From: JALOLG01 sp963722415
GTDB lineage: Bacteria > Actinomycetota > Acidimicrobiia > Acidimicrobiales > Ilumatobacteraceae
Reading direction: 5' to 3'
Assembly (NCBI GenBank): GCA_963722415.1
Contig: CAVRNI010000026.1
Coordinates: 62,001-126,000 of the forward strand
Length of the DNA stretch: 64,000 bases
Part shown: positions 49,085 to 58,107 of the stretch, in pieces
How positions within the stretch are numbered: position 1 is the stretch's first letter
Layout: every line of letters starts with the position of its first letter
Translations under genes and position numbers: made by a program
Notes under the pieces: generated by a model
What the model was told of the DNA's origin: nothing
Seen by the model: the letters and a program-made list of their open reading frames with translations, nothing else
Database searches by the model: none

Positions 49085-49579
49085 ATGACGGGCTACGTGA
49101 CCAAGTTCGGGTCACTCGACGACTACACCAAGGGCGGCGTCGACGTCATCGACGGCGAGGCCAAGCACTACGCGTTCTCCAACATGTTCGAGGTCGCGTC
49201 GCACGCCAAGCCGTGGGAGAAGATCGCCGTCGGCAAGAACATGGAGTACGTGCTCGAGGTGATCCGCGCCGAGGGGACCAGCGAGTGGCGCACCTGCGCC
49301 CACGACGAGTTCCCGCTTTGCATGGACGGGGAGATCACCGTCGAACTGGTCAAGCTCGACACGCCGCTCGCGCCGGAGGGCAAGAACGGCTCGATCGCCG
49401 TCGGCGGCGATCCCGTCGGCAAGCCGATGGGACGCATCGTGCTGCGCAAGGGTCACATGGCGCTGCTCCCCGCCAACGCCGCGTACCGGTTCTCCTCACC
49501 GTCGCCCGCGGTGATCCTCCTCCAGACGATCCACGGCGACGACACCATCGAACGCTGGGCCGAGATCTGCCTCAGCTGA
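49085..49579 (+). CDS. Hydroquinone 1,2-dioxygenase small subunit (PnpC/HapC-like)
   Basis: Encodes 164 residues (about 18 kDa) of the cupin-like small subunit paired with the large subunit just downstream. Features are FGSLDDYTKGGVDVIDG, NMEYVLEVIRAEGTSEWRTCAHDEFPL, and PMGRIVLRKGHMALLPANAAY. Its size, its partner and the following maleylacetate reductase gene all match known two-component hydroquinone dioxygenases. It opens the hydroquinone gene group. ATG 49085 has GGAGGGA about 9 bases upstream. The 159 bases upstream hold a TTGACA (about 48977) but no convincing -10 box. Confidence 0.78.
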   Translation: MTGYVTKFGSLDDYTKGGVDVIDGEAKHYAFSNMFEVASHAKPWEKIAVGKNMEYVLEVIRAEGTSEWRTCAHDEFPLCMDGEITVELVKLDTPLAPEGKNGSIAVGGDPVGKPMGRIVLRKGHMALLPANAAYRFSSPSPAVILLQTIHGDDTIERWAEICLS

Positions 49580-49628
49580 ACCGCACATCAGGAAACAACG
49601 CCAGACGGCACACGAACAGGATGCACCC

Positions 49629-50610
49629 ATGAGCGACACGTTGATCGAGGTCCAGTCCTCCGGGCCCAACTCCGACGGCTATCAGGAGTTCGACCTCGGC
49701 GGGTTCCACTTCCGCCGCGACGAGTACTTCGCCCACATCACGTGGCCGACCGGTGGGCACGTGATGAGCATCGACACGTTCCTGCGTGCCCTGCAACGCG
49801 ACATCGCCTGGGACTTCTTCTACGGCACCGTCAACTTCGACCATGTCTTCGGCACCGTCAACCACTACGGCACGGTCGACATGTTCGCCGGGCGGTTCAA
49901 CGACGCGTACCGCAAGGCCGAGCTCGACCACTCCGAGAACTACGAGACGCCGCTGATCCGCGAGACGTTCAAGGCGATGCTCGACGACTGGACGAACGAG
50001 GGGTTCGACCCCTTCGCCAGCCCGGCCGAGACCGAGAACCCGTTCGGTGTCAAGAACGGGTCGAACACCGACGCCGTGACCCGCCGCCGCGTCACCGCCT
50101 CCCGGATGGTCGGCGTTCCGGGCGACGAGAAGATCCGCACCGACGAGACCCACACGATCAACCGGATGTTCGCCGACGTCACCCAGGACGCCCCGGAGGT
50201 CCACGCCGAGCCCGGGTTCGAGGACGAGGTCGCGGCGTTCAACCTGTTCGCCTACCTGAGCCGCTCGGACGTGACGTGGAACCCGTCGGTGGTCAGCGTG
50301 TGCAAGGCCAGCCTCTACTGCCCGACCACCGAGGAGTACATCCTCCCGGTCGTCCACGGCAACGACCGCGTCGAGTGGTTCGTGCAGCTGTCCGACGAGA
50401 TCGTGTGGGACGTGCAGGACCGCGACAGCGGCGTCGGCGCGTGCCAAGGTCACGATGAAGGCCGGCGACGTCGCCGCGATGCCGGGCGACATCCGCCATC
50501 AGGGCTACAGCCCGAAGCGCTCGATGCTGCTCGTCTGGGAGAACGCCTCGCCGGAGATCCCCGAACTGATCCGCACCGGCAAGGCGAGCGTCTACCCCGT
50601 CGAGTTCTGA
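49629..50610 (+). CDS. Hydroquinone 1,2-dioxygenase large subunit (PnpD/HapD-like), apparent frameshift
   Basis: About 326 residues after correction. The segment VVHGNDRVEW gives His 243, Asn 245 and Glu 249; after a one-base frame change near 50440, GDIRHQGY gives His about 290. This H-x-N-x3-E ... +47 His spacing matches, as I recall, the iron site of PnpCD hydroquinone dioxygenase. The enzyme cleaves hydroquinone to 4-hydroxymuconic semialdehyde with O2. As written the frame loses its last iron ligand. Since all else is conserved I take the extra base as an error. It precedes the CoA-transferase by 4 bases. Confidence 0.8.
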
Positions 50611-50614
50611 CCAG

Positions 50615-51481
50615 ATGGCCTCCGTCGTCTCGCTCGCGGAGGCCGTGACGACGCTGGTGCGCGACGGCGACACCGTCGCCCTCGAGGGTTTCACGCACCT
50701 GATCCCGCACGCCGCCGGTCACGAGCTGATCCGCCAGGGCCGGCGCGACCTGACACTCGTGCGGATGACACCCGACATGGTGTACGACCAGTTGATCGGC
50801 GCCGGCTGCGCCCGCAAGTTGATCTTCTCGTGGGGTGGCAACCCCGGCGTCGGATCGTTGCACCGCCTGCGCGACGCCGTCGAGAACCGGTGGCCGCGGC
50901 CGTTCGACATCGAGGAGCACAGTCACGCGGGGATGTCGGTGCGCTACGTCGCCGGCGCGTCGGGATTGCCGTTCGGCGTGCTGCGCGGCTACGTGGGGAC
51001 CGATCTGCCCAGGCACACCACGACGATCGCGACGATCGCCTGCCCGTTCACCGGTGAGGAGCTGACGGCGGTCCCGGCGGTCAATCCCGACGTGTCGATC
51101 ATCCATGCCCAGCAGGCGGATCGATCCGGCAATGTGCAGCTGTGGGGCATCGTCGGCGTGCAGAAGGAGGCGATCCTGGCGGCCGACCGGGCGATCGTCA
51201 CGGTCGAGGAGGTCGTCGACGAGCTCACGCCCCGCCCTGGCGGTGTCGTGCTTCCCGGCTGGACGATCGACGCCGTGTGCGAGGTACCCGGCGGCTCACA
51301 TCCGAGCTACGCGATGGGATATTCGGTCCGCGACAACGCCTTCTACCAGGCGTGGGACGCCATCGCACGCGATCGCGACACGTTCACCGACTGGATCGAC
51401 CGGCACATCGTGTCGACCGCCGATTTCGCCGAGTACCGCCGCTCGGTGGGCCTCGACGACCACGTCACCAGCAACCATTGA
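50615..51481 (+). CDS. CoA-transferase family I, subunit A (3-oxoadipate type)
   Basis: Encodes 288 residues: VALEGFTHLIPHAAGHELIRQ, GVGSLHRLRDAVE, PFTGEELTAVPAVNPDVSIIHAQQAD and LPGWTIDAVCEVPGGSHPSY. This is the alpha subunit of a heterodimeric 3-oxoacid CoA-transferase. With subunit B (52013) it should move CoA from succinyl-CoA to 3-oxoadipate formed by maleylacetate reductase. The two subunits are separated by a small NTF2-like gene, which is unusual. Confidence 0.85.
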   Translation: MASVVSLAEAVTTLVRDGDTVALEGFTHLIPHAAGHELIRQGRRDLTLVRMTPDMVYDQLIGAGCARKLIFSWGGNPGVGSLHRLRDAVENRWPRPFDIEEHSHAGMSVRYVAGASGLPFGVLRGYVGTDLPRHTTTIATIACPFTGEELTAVPAVNPDVSIIHAQQADRSGNVQLWGIVGVQKEAILAADRAIVTVEEVVDELTPRPGGVVLPGWTIDAVCEVPGGSHPSYAMGYSVRDNAFYQAWDAIARDRDTFTDWIDRHIVSTADFAEYRRSVGLDDHVTSNH

Positions 51482-51527
51482 CTGGCAACCACTGACCAGT
51501 GAGACCACATCGAGAGAGGGGACCCCG

Positions 51528-51989
51528 ATGGCCATCGCCCAGCAGACCATGACCGACGAGCAGCGCAAGAGCGTGGCGCTCGAGTACCTGAAGGCGTTCG
51601 ACAACGGCGGCGTCACGTCGACCGGTGATTCGATCCTCAGCCTGTTCTCGACCGACGCCCAGGTGATGTTCCCGAAGTGGGGCATCGCCACCGGCCGCGA
51701 CGAGATCGGGCAGATGTTCGGCGACGTCGGTGGCACGATCAAGCAGATCCTCCACCACTACTCGAGCTTCAACTGGATCATGACCGGCACCGACATGTTC
51801 GCCTGCGAGGGCACGAGCCACGGCGAACACGAAGCCGGGCCGTGGCGGGCCGGCGTTCCGGAGTGGGGCGCAGGACGCTGGTGCGACGTGTTCGAGGTGC
51901 GTGACTTCCTCATCCAGCGGTGCTTCATCTACCTCGATCCCGACTACGCCGGCGGCGACAAGGGCCGCTACCCCTGGATCACCGATTGA
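51528..51989 (+). CDS. SnoaL/NTF2-like small protein
   Basis: Encodes 153 residues of the NTF2/SnoaL cone fold: SVALEYLKAFDNGGV, LFSTDAQVMFPKWGIATGRDEI, GGTIKQILHHYSSFN and GRWCDVFEVRDFLIQRCFIYLDPDY. Such proteins can be isomerases, hydratases or non-enzymatic. It sits between the two CoA-transferase subunit genes inside the hydroquinone cluster, so a role in handling a pathway intermediate is a reasonable guess. ATG 51528 has GAGAGAGGGG upstream. Confidence 0.78.
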   Translation: MAIAQQTMTDEQRKSVALEYLKAFDNGGVTSTGDSILSLFSTDAQVMFPKWGIATGRDEIGQMFGDVGGTIKQILHHYSSFNWIMTGTDMFACEGTSHGEHEAGPWRAGVPEWGAGRWCDVFEVRDFLIQRCFIYLDPDYAGGDKGRYPWITD

Positions 51990-52012
51990 TCGTTACGGTC
52001 TGAAGTCTCTGC

Positions 52013-52762
52013 ATGAGTGCGACGTACACCAGCGACGAGATGATGATCGTCTGCGGGTCGCGCGCGCTCGACGATCACAGCCGCTGCTTCGTCGGGATCG
52101 GCCTGCCGAGCACCGCCGCCAACCTCGCCCGCCGGCTCCACGCGCCCGACTGTGTGCTCGTGTACGAGTCGGGTTGCATCGGCTCCAAGCCGACACGCCT
52201 GCCGCTGTCGATCGGTGACGGCGAGCTGGCCGAGACCGCCGATGCGCTCGTGTCGGTGCCGGAGATCTTCGCCTACTGGCTGCAGGCCGGCCGGATCGAC
52301 GTCGGGTTCCTGAGTGCCGCCCAGCTCGATCGCTTCGGCAACATCAACACGACCGTGATCGGCGACTACACGAGTCCGTCGACCCGGCTGCCCGGTGCCG
52401 GCGGCGCCCCCGAGATCGCGGCGTCGGCCGGTCACGTGATCGTGATCGTCCGCCAGTCGGCGCGCACGTTCGTCGAGCGCTGCGACTTCCGCACCAGTGT
52501 CGGGTTCGGCGACGGCCCCGGCAGCCGCGAGGAGTACGGCCTGCGCGGCGCCGGCCCCGACCTGGTCATCACCGACCTCGGCATCCTGCGCCCCGACGCC
52601 GACACCTGCGAGCTGGTGTTGACCAGCCTCCATCCCGGCATCACGACCGAGCAGGCGGTCGCCGCGACCGGTTGGCCGCTGCGCATCGCCGACGACGTGT
52701 CCGTCACCAATGAGCCCTCGGAGCTCGAGCTGTCGACACTCCGGGCCCTCGTCGCGGCGTGA
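52013..52762 (+). CDS. CoA-transferase family I, subunit B (3-oxoadipate type)
   Basis: Encodes 249 residues: ALDDHSRCFVGIGLPSTAANLARR, LVYESGCIG with the catalytic Glu, GFLSAAQLDRFGNINTTVIGDY and LPGAGGAPEIAASAGHVIVIV. It is the beta subunit partner of the gene at 50615. The stop overlaps the maleylacetate reductase start (GTGA, 52759-52762). Confidence 0.87.
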   Translation: MSATYTSDEMMIVCGSRALDDHSRCFVGIGLPSTAANLARRLHAPDCVLVYESGCIGSKPTRLPLSIGDGELAETADALVSVPEIFAYWLQAGRIDVGFLSAAQLDRFGNINTTVIGDYTSPSTRLPGAGGAPEIAASAGHVIVIVRQSARTFVERCDFRTSVGFGDGPGSREEYGLRGAGPDLVITDLGILRPDADTCELVLTSLHPGITTEQAVAATGWPLRIADDVSVTNEPSELELSTLRALVAA

Positions 52763-53857
52763 GCGAGATGCGGTTCACGTACGAGGCGCTGCCGGGGCGG
52801 ATCGTGTTCGGCGCCGGACGGCGCGCCGAGATCGGTGCCGAGGTCGAGCGCCTCGGCGCCACACGCGTGTTCCTCATCTCCGACGGTCAGGCCAAGGCGA
52901 TCGCCGACGAGCTCGCCGGCTCGCTCGACGCGCTCGTCGTCGCCCGCTGGGACGAGGTCGTGCAACACGTCCCGGTCGAGCTCGCCGATCGCGCCCGCGC
53001 CGCGGTGGCCGAGGCGGGTGCCGACCTGGTCGTGACGGTCGGCGGGGGCTCGTCGACCGGGTTGGCGAAGGCGATCGCGCTGACGACCGGGCTTCCGATC
53101 GTCGCCGTGCCCACCACGTATGCGGGCAGCGAGCAGACCACGATCTACGGCCTGACCGGCGGACGGCACAAGCAGACCGGCCGCGACCTCGTCGTGCTCC
53201 CGAGGGCCGTGATCTACGACCCCGAGCTGACGCTCGGCCTGCCGCCGGGCGTCACCGGACCGAGCGCGTGCAACGCCCTCGCCCACTCGGTCGAGGCGCT
53301 GTGGGTCAAGGAGGCCAACCCGGTGACGACCGCGCTGTCGCTCGAGGGTGTCCGCGCGATCGCCGCCTCGCTGCCGCGGGTGATGGCGGAACCGGGCGAC
53401 CTCGAAGCGCGGTCGCTGCTGCTGTACGGCGCCTACCTGTCCGGCGTCGCGCTCGCCACCACGTCGGCCGGGCTGCACCACAAGATCACGCACGTGCTCG
53501 GCGGCACGTTCAACCTCGTCCACGCCGATGCCCACTCGGTCGTGCTGCCGCATGCCGTCGCGTTCAACGCACCGGTCCTGCCGGCCGAGATGGCGCGCCT
53601 CGCCGAGGCGCTCGGAACGCCGGGCGAGGATCCGGCGGGGAGCCTGTGGGACCTGGCGACGGCGTCGAACGTCCCGACGTCGCTGCGCGGCGCTCGGATT
53701 GGAGCGCGACCAGCTCCCCGAGGCGGCGGCGCGGGCGGCGGCCGAGATCACCGACAACCCCCGGCCTGTCGACGAAGCCGCGCTGCTCGGGCTGCTGGAG
53801 CGCGCGTTCGACGGTCGAGCGCCCGACGACAGACGCGAGACGGAGGATCATCGATGA
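52759..53857 (+). CDS. Maleylacetate reductase (iron-alcohol-dehydrogenase family), apparent frameshift
   Basis: About 365 residues. The N-terminus GRIVFGAGRRAEIG, the nucleotide motif VVTVGGGSSTGLAKAIAL, PTTYAGSEQT, NALAHSVEALW and HADAHSVVLPHA are typical of maleylacetate reductases. It reduces maleylacetate to 3-oxoadipate with NAD(P)H, following hydroquinone or hydroxyquinol ring cleavage. Near 53692 one surplus base moves the C-terminus (LGLERDQLPEAAARAAAEI) to the next frame. The corrected stop overlaps the thiolase ATG (ATGA, 53854-53857). GTG start. Confidence 0.88.
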
Positions 53858-55050
53858 GCCACGAGAGCTACATCGTCGACGCCGTCCGCACACCGATCGG
53901 CCGGATCGGCGGCGCGCTCGCCGGCGTTCGGCCCGACGACCTGGCCGCAACCGCGGTGCGCGCGTTGGTCGAACGGTCCCCCGACCTCGATCCGTCGGCG
54001 ATCGACGAGGCGTACCTCGGCGACGCCAACCAGGCGGGCGAGGACAACCGCAACGTCGCCCGCATGGCGGTGCTGCTGGCGGGCCTGCCGACGACGATCC
54101 CGGCGGCGACCGTGAATCGCCTGTGCGGCTCCGGGCTCGAAGCGGTCATCGCCGCCAGCCGCGCCGTCTCGGTCGGCGACGCCGACGTCGTGATCGCCGG
54201 TGGCGTCGAGAGCATGTCGCGCGCGCCGTGGGTGCTGCAGAAGCCGGCCAAGGGCTACCCGACCGGGCACGAACAGCTGTGGAGCACGACGCTCGGGTGG
54301 CGGATGACCAACCCCAAGATGCCCGACGCCTGGACCGTGTCGCTCGGCGAGGGCGCCGAGCTGCTCGCCGACAAGTACTCGATCTCGCGGGAGGAGCAGG
54401 ACGTCTTCGCCCACGGATCACACCAACGTGCCGACGCGGCCTGGAACGCCGGACACTTCGCGGCCGAGATCGTGCCGGTCGCCGGGCTAGAACCTGGCCT
54501 CGACCGCGACGAGTGCATCCGCGCCGACACCACGATCGAGAAGCTGGCCGGGTTGCGCACCGTGTTCCGCGCGAGCGACGGCACGGTCACCGCCGGCAAT
54601 GCCTCGCCGATGAACGACGGTTCGGCGGCCCTGCTCGTCACGTCGCACGCCGGTTTGGCGCGCACGGGTCGGGAGCCGATCGCACGCGTCCGCGCCGCGG
54701 CCACGAGCGGGGTCGATCCGCATCTCTATGGAATCGGGCCGGTCGAGGCCGCCCGCAACGCGCTGCGCCGGGCCGGCATCGACTGGGGCGACCTGTCGAG
54801 CGTCGAGCTCAACGAGGCGTTCGCCGCGCAGAGCCTGGCGTGCCTGCGCGAGTGGCCCGAGCTCGATCCCTCGATCGTCAACCCGCTCGGCGGGGCGATC
54901 GCGATCGGTCACCCGCTCGGTGCGTCAGGTGCCCGCATCCTCACCACGCTCGTGCACCAACTCGCCCGCACCGGCGGCCGGTACGGCATGGCGGCGATGT
55001 GCATCGGCGTCGGCCAGGGCATCGCCGTCGTCGTCGAGAACCTGCGCTGA
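53854..55050 (+). CDS. Thiolase, 3-oxoadipyl-CoA / acetyl-CoA acyltransferase type
   Basis: Encodes 398 residues. The nucleophilic Cys is in TVNRLCGSGLEAV, the His in GAIAIGHPLGASGAR and the second Cys in MCIGVGQG; VESMSRAPWV and ELNEAFAAQSLACL are also present. In this setting it should cleave 3-oxoadipyl-CoA to acetyl-CoA and succinyl-CoA, ending the pathway. It is coupled to the reductase by ATGA and convergent with the response regulator gene, with only 9 bases between stops. Confidence 0.92.
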   Translation: MSHESYIVDAVRTPIGRIGGALAGVRPDDLAATAVRALVERSPDLDPSAIDEAYLGDANQAGEDNRNVARMAVLLAGLPTTIPAATVNRLCGSGLEAVIAASRAVSVGDADVVIAGGVESMSRAPWVLQKPAKGYPTGHEQLWSTTLGWRMTNPKMPDAWTVSLGEGAELLADKYSISREEQDVFAHGSHQRADAAWNAGHFAAEIVPVAGLEPGLDRDECIRADTTIEKLAGLRTVFRASDGTVTAGNASPMNDGSAALLVTSHAGLARTGREPIARVRAAATSGVDPHLYGIGPVEAARNALRRAGIDWGDLSSVELNEAFAAQSLACLREWPELDPSIVNPLGGAIAIGHPLGASGARILTTLVHQLARTGGRYGMAAMCIGVGQGIAVVVENLR

Positions 55051-55059
55051 TCAGACCCC

Positions 55060-55770
55060 TCAGGGTCCGCCGCGCCAGTGGTCGATGCGATGGTGGTCGG
55101 GTTTGAAGCCGTGGTCGATGCCCCAGAGCACGGCCTGGGTTCGGGACTTGACGCCGATCTTGCGGTACGTGGACCGGATGTACGACTTGACCGAGTTCAG
55201 GCTCAGGAACGCGGTCGCGGCCACTTCGGCGTTGCTCTTGCCCTGGGTGATGAGGGCGAGGATCTCCGACTCACGGTCGGTGAGGCCCTCTGACCTGTCC
55301 GGGCCAGTCGAGTCCGGTCGTCGGTCGGGACCGGCCGGGGGCGGGGCTGATGACGGTGTCGCCGGCGTGAATGGCTTCGAGCGAGGCGACCAGGTCGCGT
55401 GCGGGCAGCGTCTTGGACAAGTAGCCGTTGGCCCCCTTGCGCATCGCACTGTCGATCAGGTCGGGATGGAAGTTCCAGGTGTAGACGACGACCCGGCGGG
55501 CGTGGGGATTCTCGACGAGCACCCGGATCTCGTCGTGGTCGGCCTCCGGTTGGGCGAACGAGTCGTACAGCACGATGTCGACGTCGTCCACGAGCGGTGT
55601 GTTGAGGTCGATCTCGACGACGATGATCCGGTCCGAGTACCGGTCGAACACGTGCGCCAGGCCGATGAGCACGATCTCGTAGTCGTCGACGAGCGCAACC
55701 GAGACCGCGCCGCCGGGCGAATCCGTTCGACGACCCGTTGGACGGCACGTTGGATGACGCGGGAGCCACG
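55060..55770 (-). CDS. LuxR-family response regulator, two apparent frameshifts
   Basis: About 236 residues. The receiver reads VSVALVDDYEIVLIGL (acidic pair), DIVLYDSF (phospho-Asp), VVVYTWN and LSKTL (Lys). The HTH reads GLTDRESEILALITQGKSNAEVAATAFLS, typical of LuxR/NarL. Frame changes near 55700 and near 55300-55340 must be bridged. GTG 55770 is the best start but 55779 is possible. No histidine kinase is nearby. It is divergent from the STAS gene, and two GC palindromes lie between them. Confidence 0.7.
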
Positions 55771-55783
55771 CCGACCACGGTAA

Positions 55784-55819
55784 ATACCCCTAGGGGTGTA
55801 TTCAAGCCCCCATTGGGGT
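55784..55819. promoter_or_regulatory. Twin palindromes in the response regulator / STAS intergenic region
   Basis: ACCCCTAGGGGT (55787-55798) is a perfect 12-base palindrome flanked by AAT and TATT. CCCC-ATT-GGGG lies about 10 bases further (about 55809-55819). Both sit in the only stretch between two divergent genes, a natural operator position. No match to a known site is claimed. Confidence 0.45.
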
Positions 55820-55873
55820 GGTTCAGTGGACCCCAGAATGACAATGTCCACGTGGCCGAAGGAAACGAGCTCG

Positions 55874-56200
55874 ATGGCGAGCACTGAGCGCAGCCGACTG
55901 ACGATCCATGACGCCGGCGACGGGGTCGTCGTTCTCGTCGGCGAGATCGATGCGGCGACGGCGCCCAAGCTGCACCGTTGTCTCGAGCACGACCCACGGA
56001 TCCGCGTGCTCGACATGGCACAGGTGACGTTCATGGACTCGAGCGGGCTCAAGGTCATCGTCATCGCCAACCGAGCCCGTGAGGCGTCCGATCGGATCAC
56101 ACTGCGGGCACCGTCGGGTGCGGTGCGCCGAGTGGTGGACATCGCCGGGATGGCCGAATGGTTGGGCCTCACACCCGATCCGTCGGACTCACCGGACTGA
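55874..56200 (+). CDS. STAS-domain anti-sigma-factor antagonist-like protein
   Basis: Encodes 108 residues, a single STAS domain: VVVLVGEIDAATAPKLHRCL, IRVLDMAQVTFMDSSGLKVIV with the phosphorylatable Ser (about 56-57), and VDIAGMAEWLGL. By family it would bind an anti-sigma kinase in a partner-switching pathway; none is encoded nearby. ATG 55874 has GGAAAC upstream; in-frame upstream codons to 55796 are less likely because they cover the palindromes. The 3' end overlaps the annotated end of the convergent livM-like gene by about 12 bases. Confidence 0.82.
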   Translation: MASTERSRLTIHDAGDGVVVLVGEIDAATAPKLHRCLEHDPRIRVLDMAQVTFMDSSGLKVIVIANRAREASDRITLRAPSGAVRRVVDIAGMAEWLGLTPDPSDSPD

Positions 56201-57211
56201 GCGCGTCCGACGCTGGGCTCGCCGCGGTCGACGACGAGGCGGCGCCGCACAGGGAACAGGTCGAGACCGGTCCGGGTACGGATGATGCCCCACACCCCCT
56301 TCTGCAGCACGAGTGCGACCACGATCGCGATGACGCCGAGCGTGATCGTGTACCACGTGACCTGGTCCTTGAACTGCTCGCGGAACAGGTAGTAGAGGAC
56401 CGCCCCGATCACCGGGCCCTCGATCGTGCCGATGCCACCGATCACGACGATGAAGATGATCGGCGCGGTCCATTGCACGACGCTGAACGCCGAACCGATT
56501 CCGGTCGGTTGGACCCTGATCTGGCCCAGGTAGAACGTCGCGCCGGCCAACGCCGTCCAGAACGCGGCGATCATCCAGATCGCGAACCGCGTGCGGTACA
56601 CGTTCGTCCCGAGGCCCCGCGCTCCTGCTTCGTTGTCGCGGATGGCCTGCATCCGCAGACCGAGTCGCGAACGGAGGACCACGTAGCTCACGACGATCGC
56701 GCCGACGCCGGCGACGAGCGCGAACCAGTACGTGACGTCCTGCCGCGTCGCGAGGTCGTAGTCGGTCACCTGGATCGATGCGCCGCTGCCGCCGCCGACG
56801 CTCGTGTTGTTGATCATCAGGAGGCTGCACACCTCGGCGAGGACCCAGGTACCGATCGCGAAGTAGCTCCCCCGCAATCTGAACGCGATCAGCCCCATCG
56901 GGATCGACACGACCATCGCCGCGATCGCAGAGATCGCGACGGAGAGGTAGAGGTTGAACCCCTGGTTGTTGACGAACACGATCATCCCGTAGGCGCCGAG
57001 ACCGACGAAGGCCTGCTGGCCGACGGACACGACCCCGGCGAACCCGGCCAGCAGGTTCCACATCTGGGCGAGTGCGATCAGCGTGAGCAGCTCGACCATC
57101 TTGAACTCCGTCGACGCCTCGGCGAACGTCGGCAGCAGCGCGAGGACCGACGATCGCCACGAGGGCGACGATGCCGAAGATCCTGCTCGCCGTCGTGGAG
57201 CGGTGGACCAC
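56189..57211 (-). CDS. Branched-chain amino acid-type ABC permease (LivM-like), apparent frameshift
   Basis: About 330 residues with about 9-10 membrane helices and LivM landmarks: ALAQMWNLLAGFAGVVSVGQQAFVGLGAY, FRLRGSYFAIGTW, AIRDNEAGARGLG, GGIGTIEGPVIGA. The N-terminus (HRSTTASRIFGIVALVA) is in another frame, joined near 57150 by one surplus base. The main frame has no stop at the expected end and runs open on the antisense of STAS to 55456, so a second indel near 56190-56240 is likely and the 3' end is approximate. The gene follows livH on the same strand. Confidence 0.8.
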   Translation of the reverse strand: MVHRSTTASRIFGIVALVAIVGPRAAADVRRGVDGVQDGRAAHADRTRPDVEPAGRVRRGRVRRPAGLRRSRRLRDDRVRQQPGVQPLPLRRDLCDRGDGRVDPDGADRVQIAGELLRDRYLGPRRGVQPPDDQQHERRRRQRRIDPGDRLRPRDAAGRHVLVRARRRRRRDRRELRGPPFATRSADAGHPRQRSRSAGPRDERVPHAVRDLDDRRVLDGVGRRDVLPGPDQGPTDRNRFGVQRRAMDRADHLHRRDRWHRHDRGPGDRGGPLLPVPRAVQGPGHVVHDHARRHRDRGRTRAAEGGVGHHPYPDRSRPVPCAAPPRRRPRRAQRRTRSVR

Positions 57212-57240
57212 GAACGTGGGCAGCGTCGCTCAGTCACACG

Positions 57241-58107
57241 TCATGCCTGGACCTTGCCGAACATGCCCGTCGGGCGGGTGGCGAGCACGGCGAGGAACAC
57301 GGCGTGGCCCGTCAACTCCCCCCATTGCGAGTTGTACTCGCGCCCGAGGGCCTGCGCGACGCCGAGCGTGATCCCGCCGGCGAGCGTTCCCCACAACGAA
57401 CCGAGGCCACCGATGATCACCGCCTCGAACGCGTAGATCAGACGGCTGGGCCCGATGAACGGATCGAACGACGACTGGGCGCCCATCAGCACCCCCGCGA
57501 GGGCGACCGTGAGGACTGCGATGCCGAGGGCGACGCCGTAGACGCGGCGGTTGTCGATGCCCATCAGGCGAGCGGCCTCGGGGTCGTCGGAGGTCGCCCG
57601 GAACGCGCGGCCCAACTTCGTCCGCTTGAGGAACAGCGCCAGCGCACCGAGCACGCCGACACCGCAGAGGAACGTGATGAGTGGCAGCCATCCGATCGAG
57701 ATCTGGTCGTTGATCGTGATCGAGCTGGTCTCGAGCTCGCCGACGTAGAGACCCTGCGTGTCGGCCGTGTACTTCTCGAGCAGCGCGTTCTGGATCACGA
57801 TCGACAGACCGAACGTGGCGACGATCGCGAACGCCGGGTCGACGCCGACGACGCGGTCGAACACCAGCCGCTGCAGGATCACCCCCACCACGAACGCGCC
57901 AGGAAGCACGACGAGGAGCGTCGTCAGCGGGTTGATGTCGAACGTCGTCGACAGCGACAGGGCCATGTACGCGGCGAGGACCGCCAGGTCACCATGGGCG
58001 AGGTTGACGAGCCGCATCACGCCGAAGCCGAGCGACAATCCCGTGGCGAACAGCGCGTAGAGCCCGCCGATGAGAATGCCTTGCACGATCGCGTTGACCC
58101 AGGTCAT
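57241..58107 (-). CDS. Branched-chain amino acid-type ABC permease (LivH-like)
   Basis: Encodes 288 residues with about eight hydrophobic helices. LivH features are GILIGGLYALFATGLSLGFGVMRLVNLAHGD, FGLSIVIQNALL, RATSDDPEAARLMGID and FEAVIIGGLGSLWGTLAGG. It is a membrane half of a type I importer with LivM, LivG, LivF and the binding protein at 59605. The ATG overlaps the livF stop (ATGA, 58104-58107). Confidence 0.92.
   Translation of the reverse strand: MTWVNAIVQGILIGGLYALFATGLSLGFGVMRLVNLAHGDLAVLAAYMALSLSTTFDINPLTTLLVVLPGAFVVGVILQRLVFDRVVGVDPAFAIVATFGLSIVIQNALLEKYTADTQGLYVGELETSSITINDQISIGWLPLITFLCGVGVLGALALFLKRTKLGRAFRATSDDPEAARLMGIDNRRVYGVALGIAVLTVALAGVLMGAQSSFDPFIGPSRLIYAFEAVIIGGLGSLWGTLAGGITLGVAQALGREYNSQWGELTGHAVFLAVLATRPTGMFGKVQA

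Noticed and set aside
49085..49579. 3-hydroxyanthranilate dioxygenase or generic cupin
   Set aside because: Pairing with the large subunit carrying H-x-N-x3-E and a downstream maleylacetate reductase fits two-subunit hydroquinone dioxygenase better.
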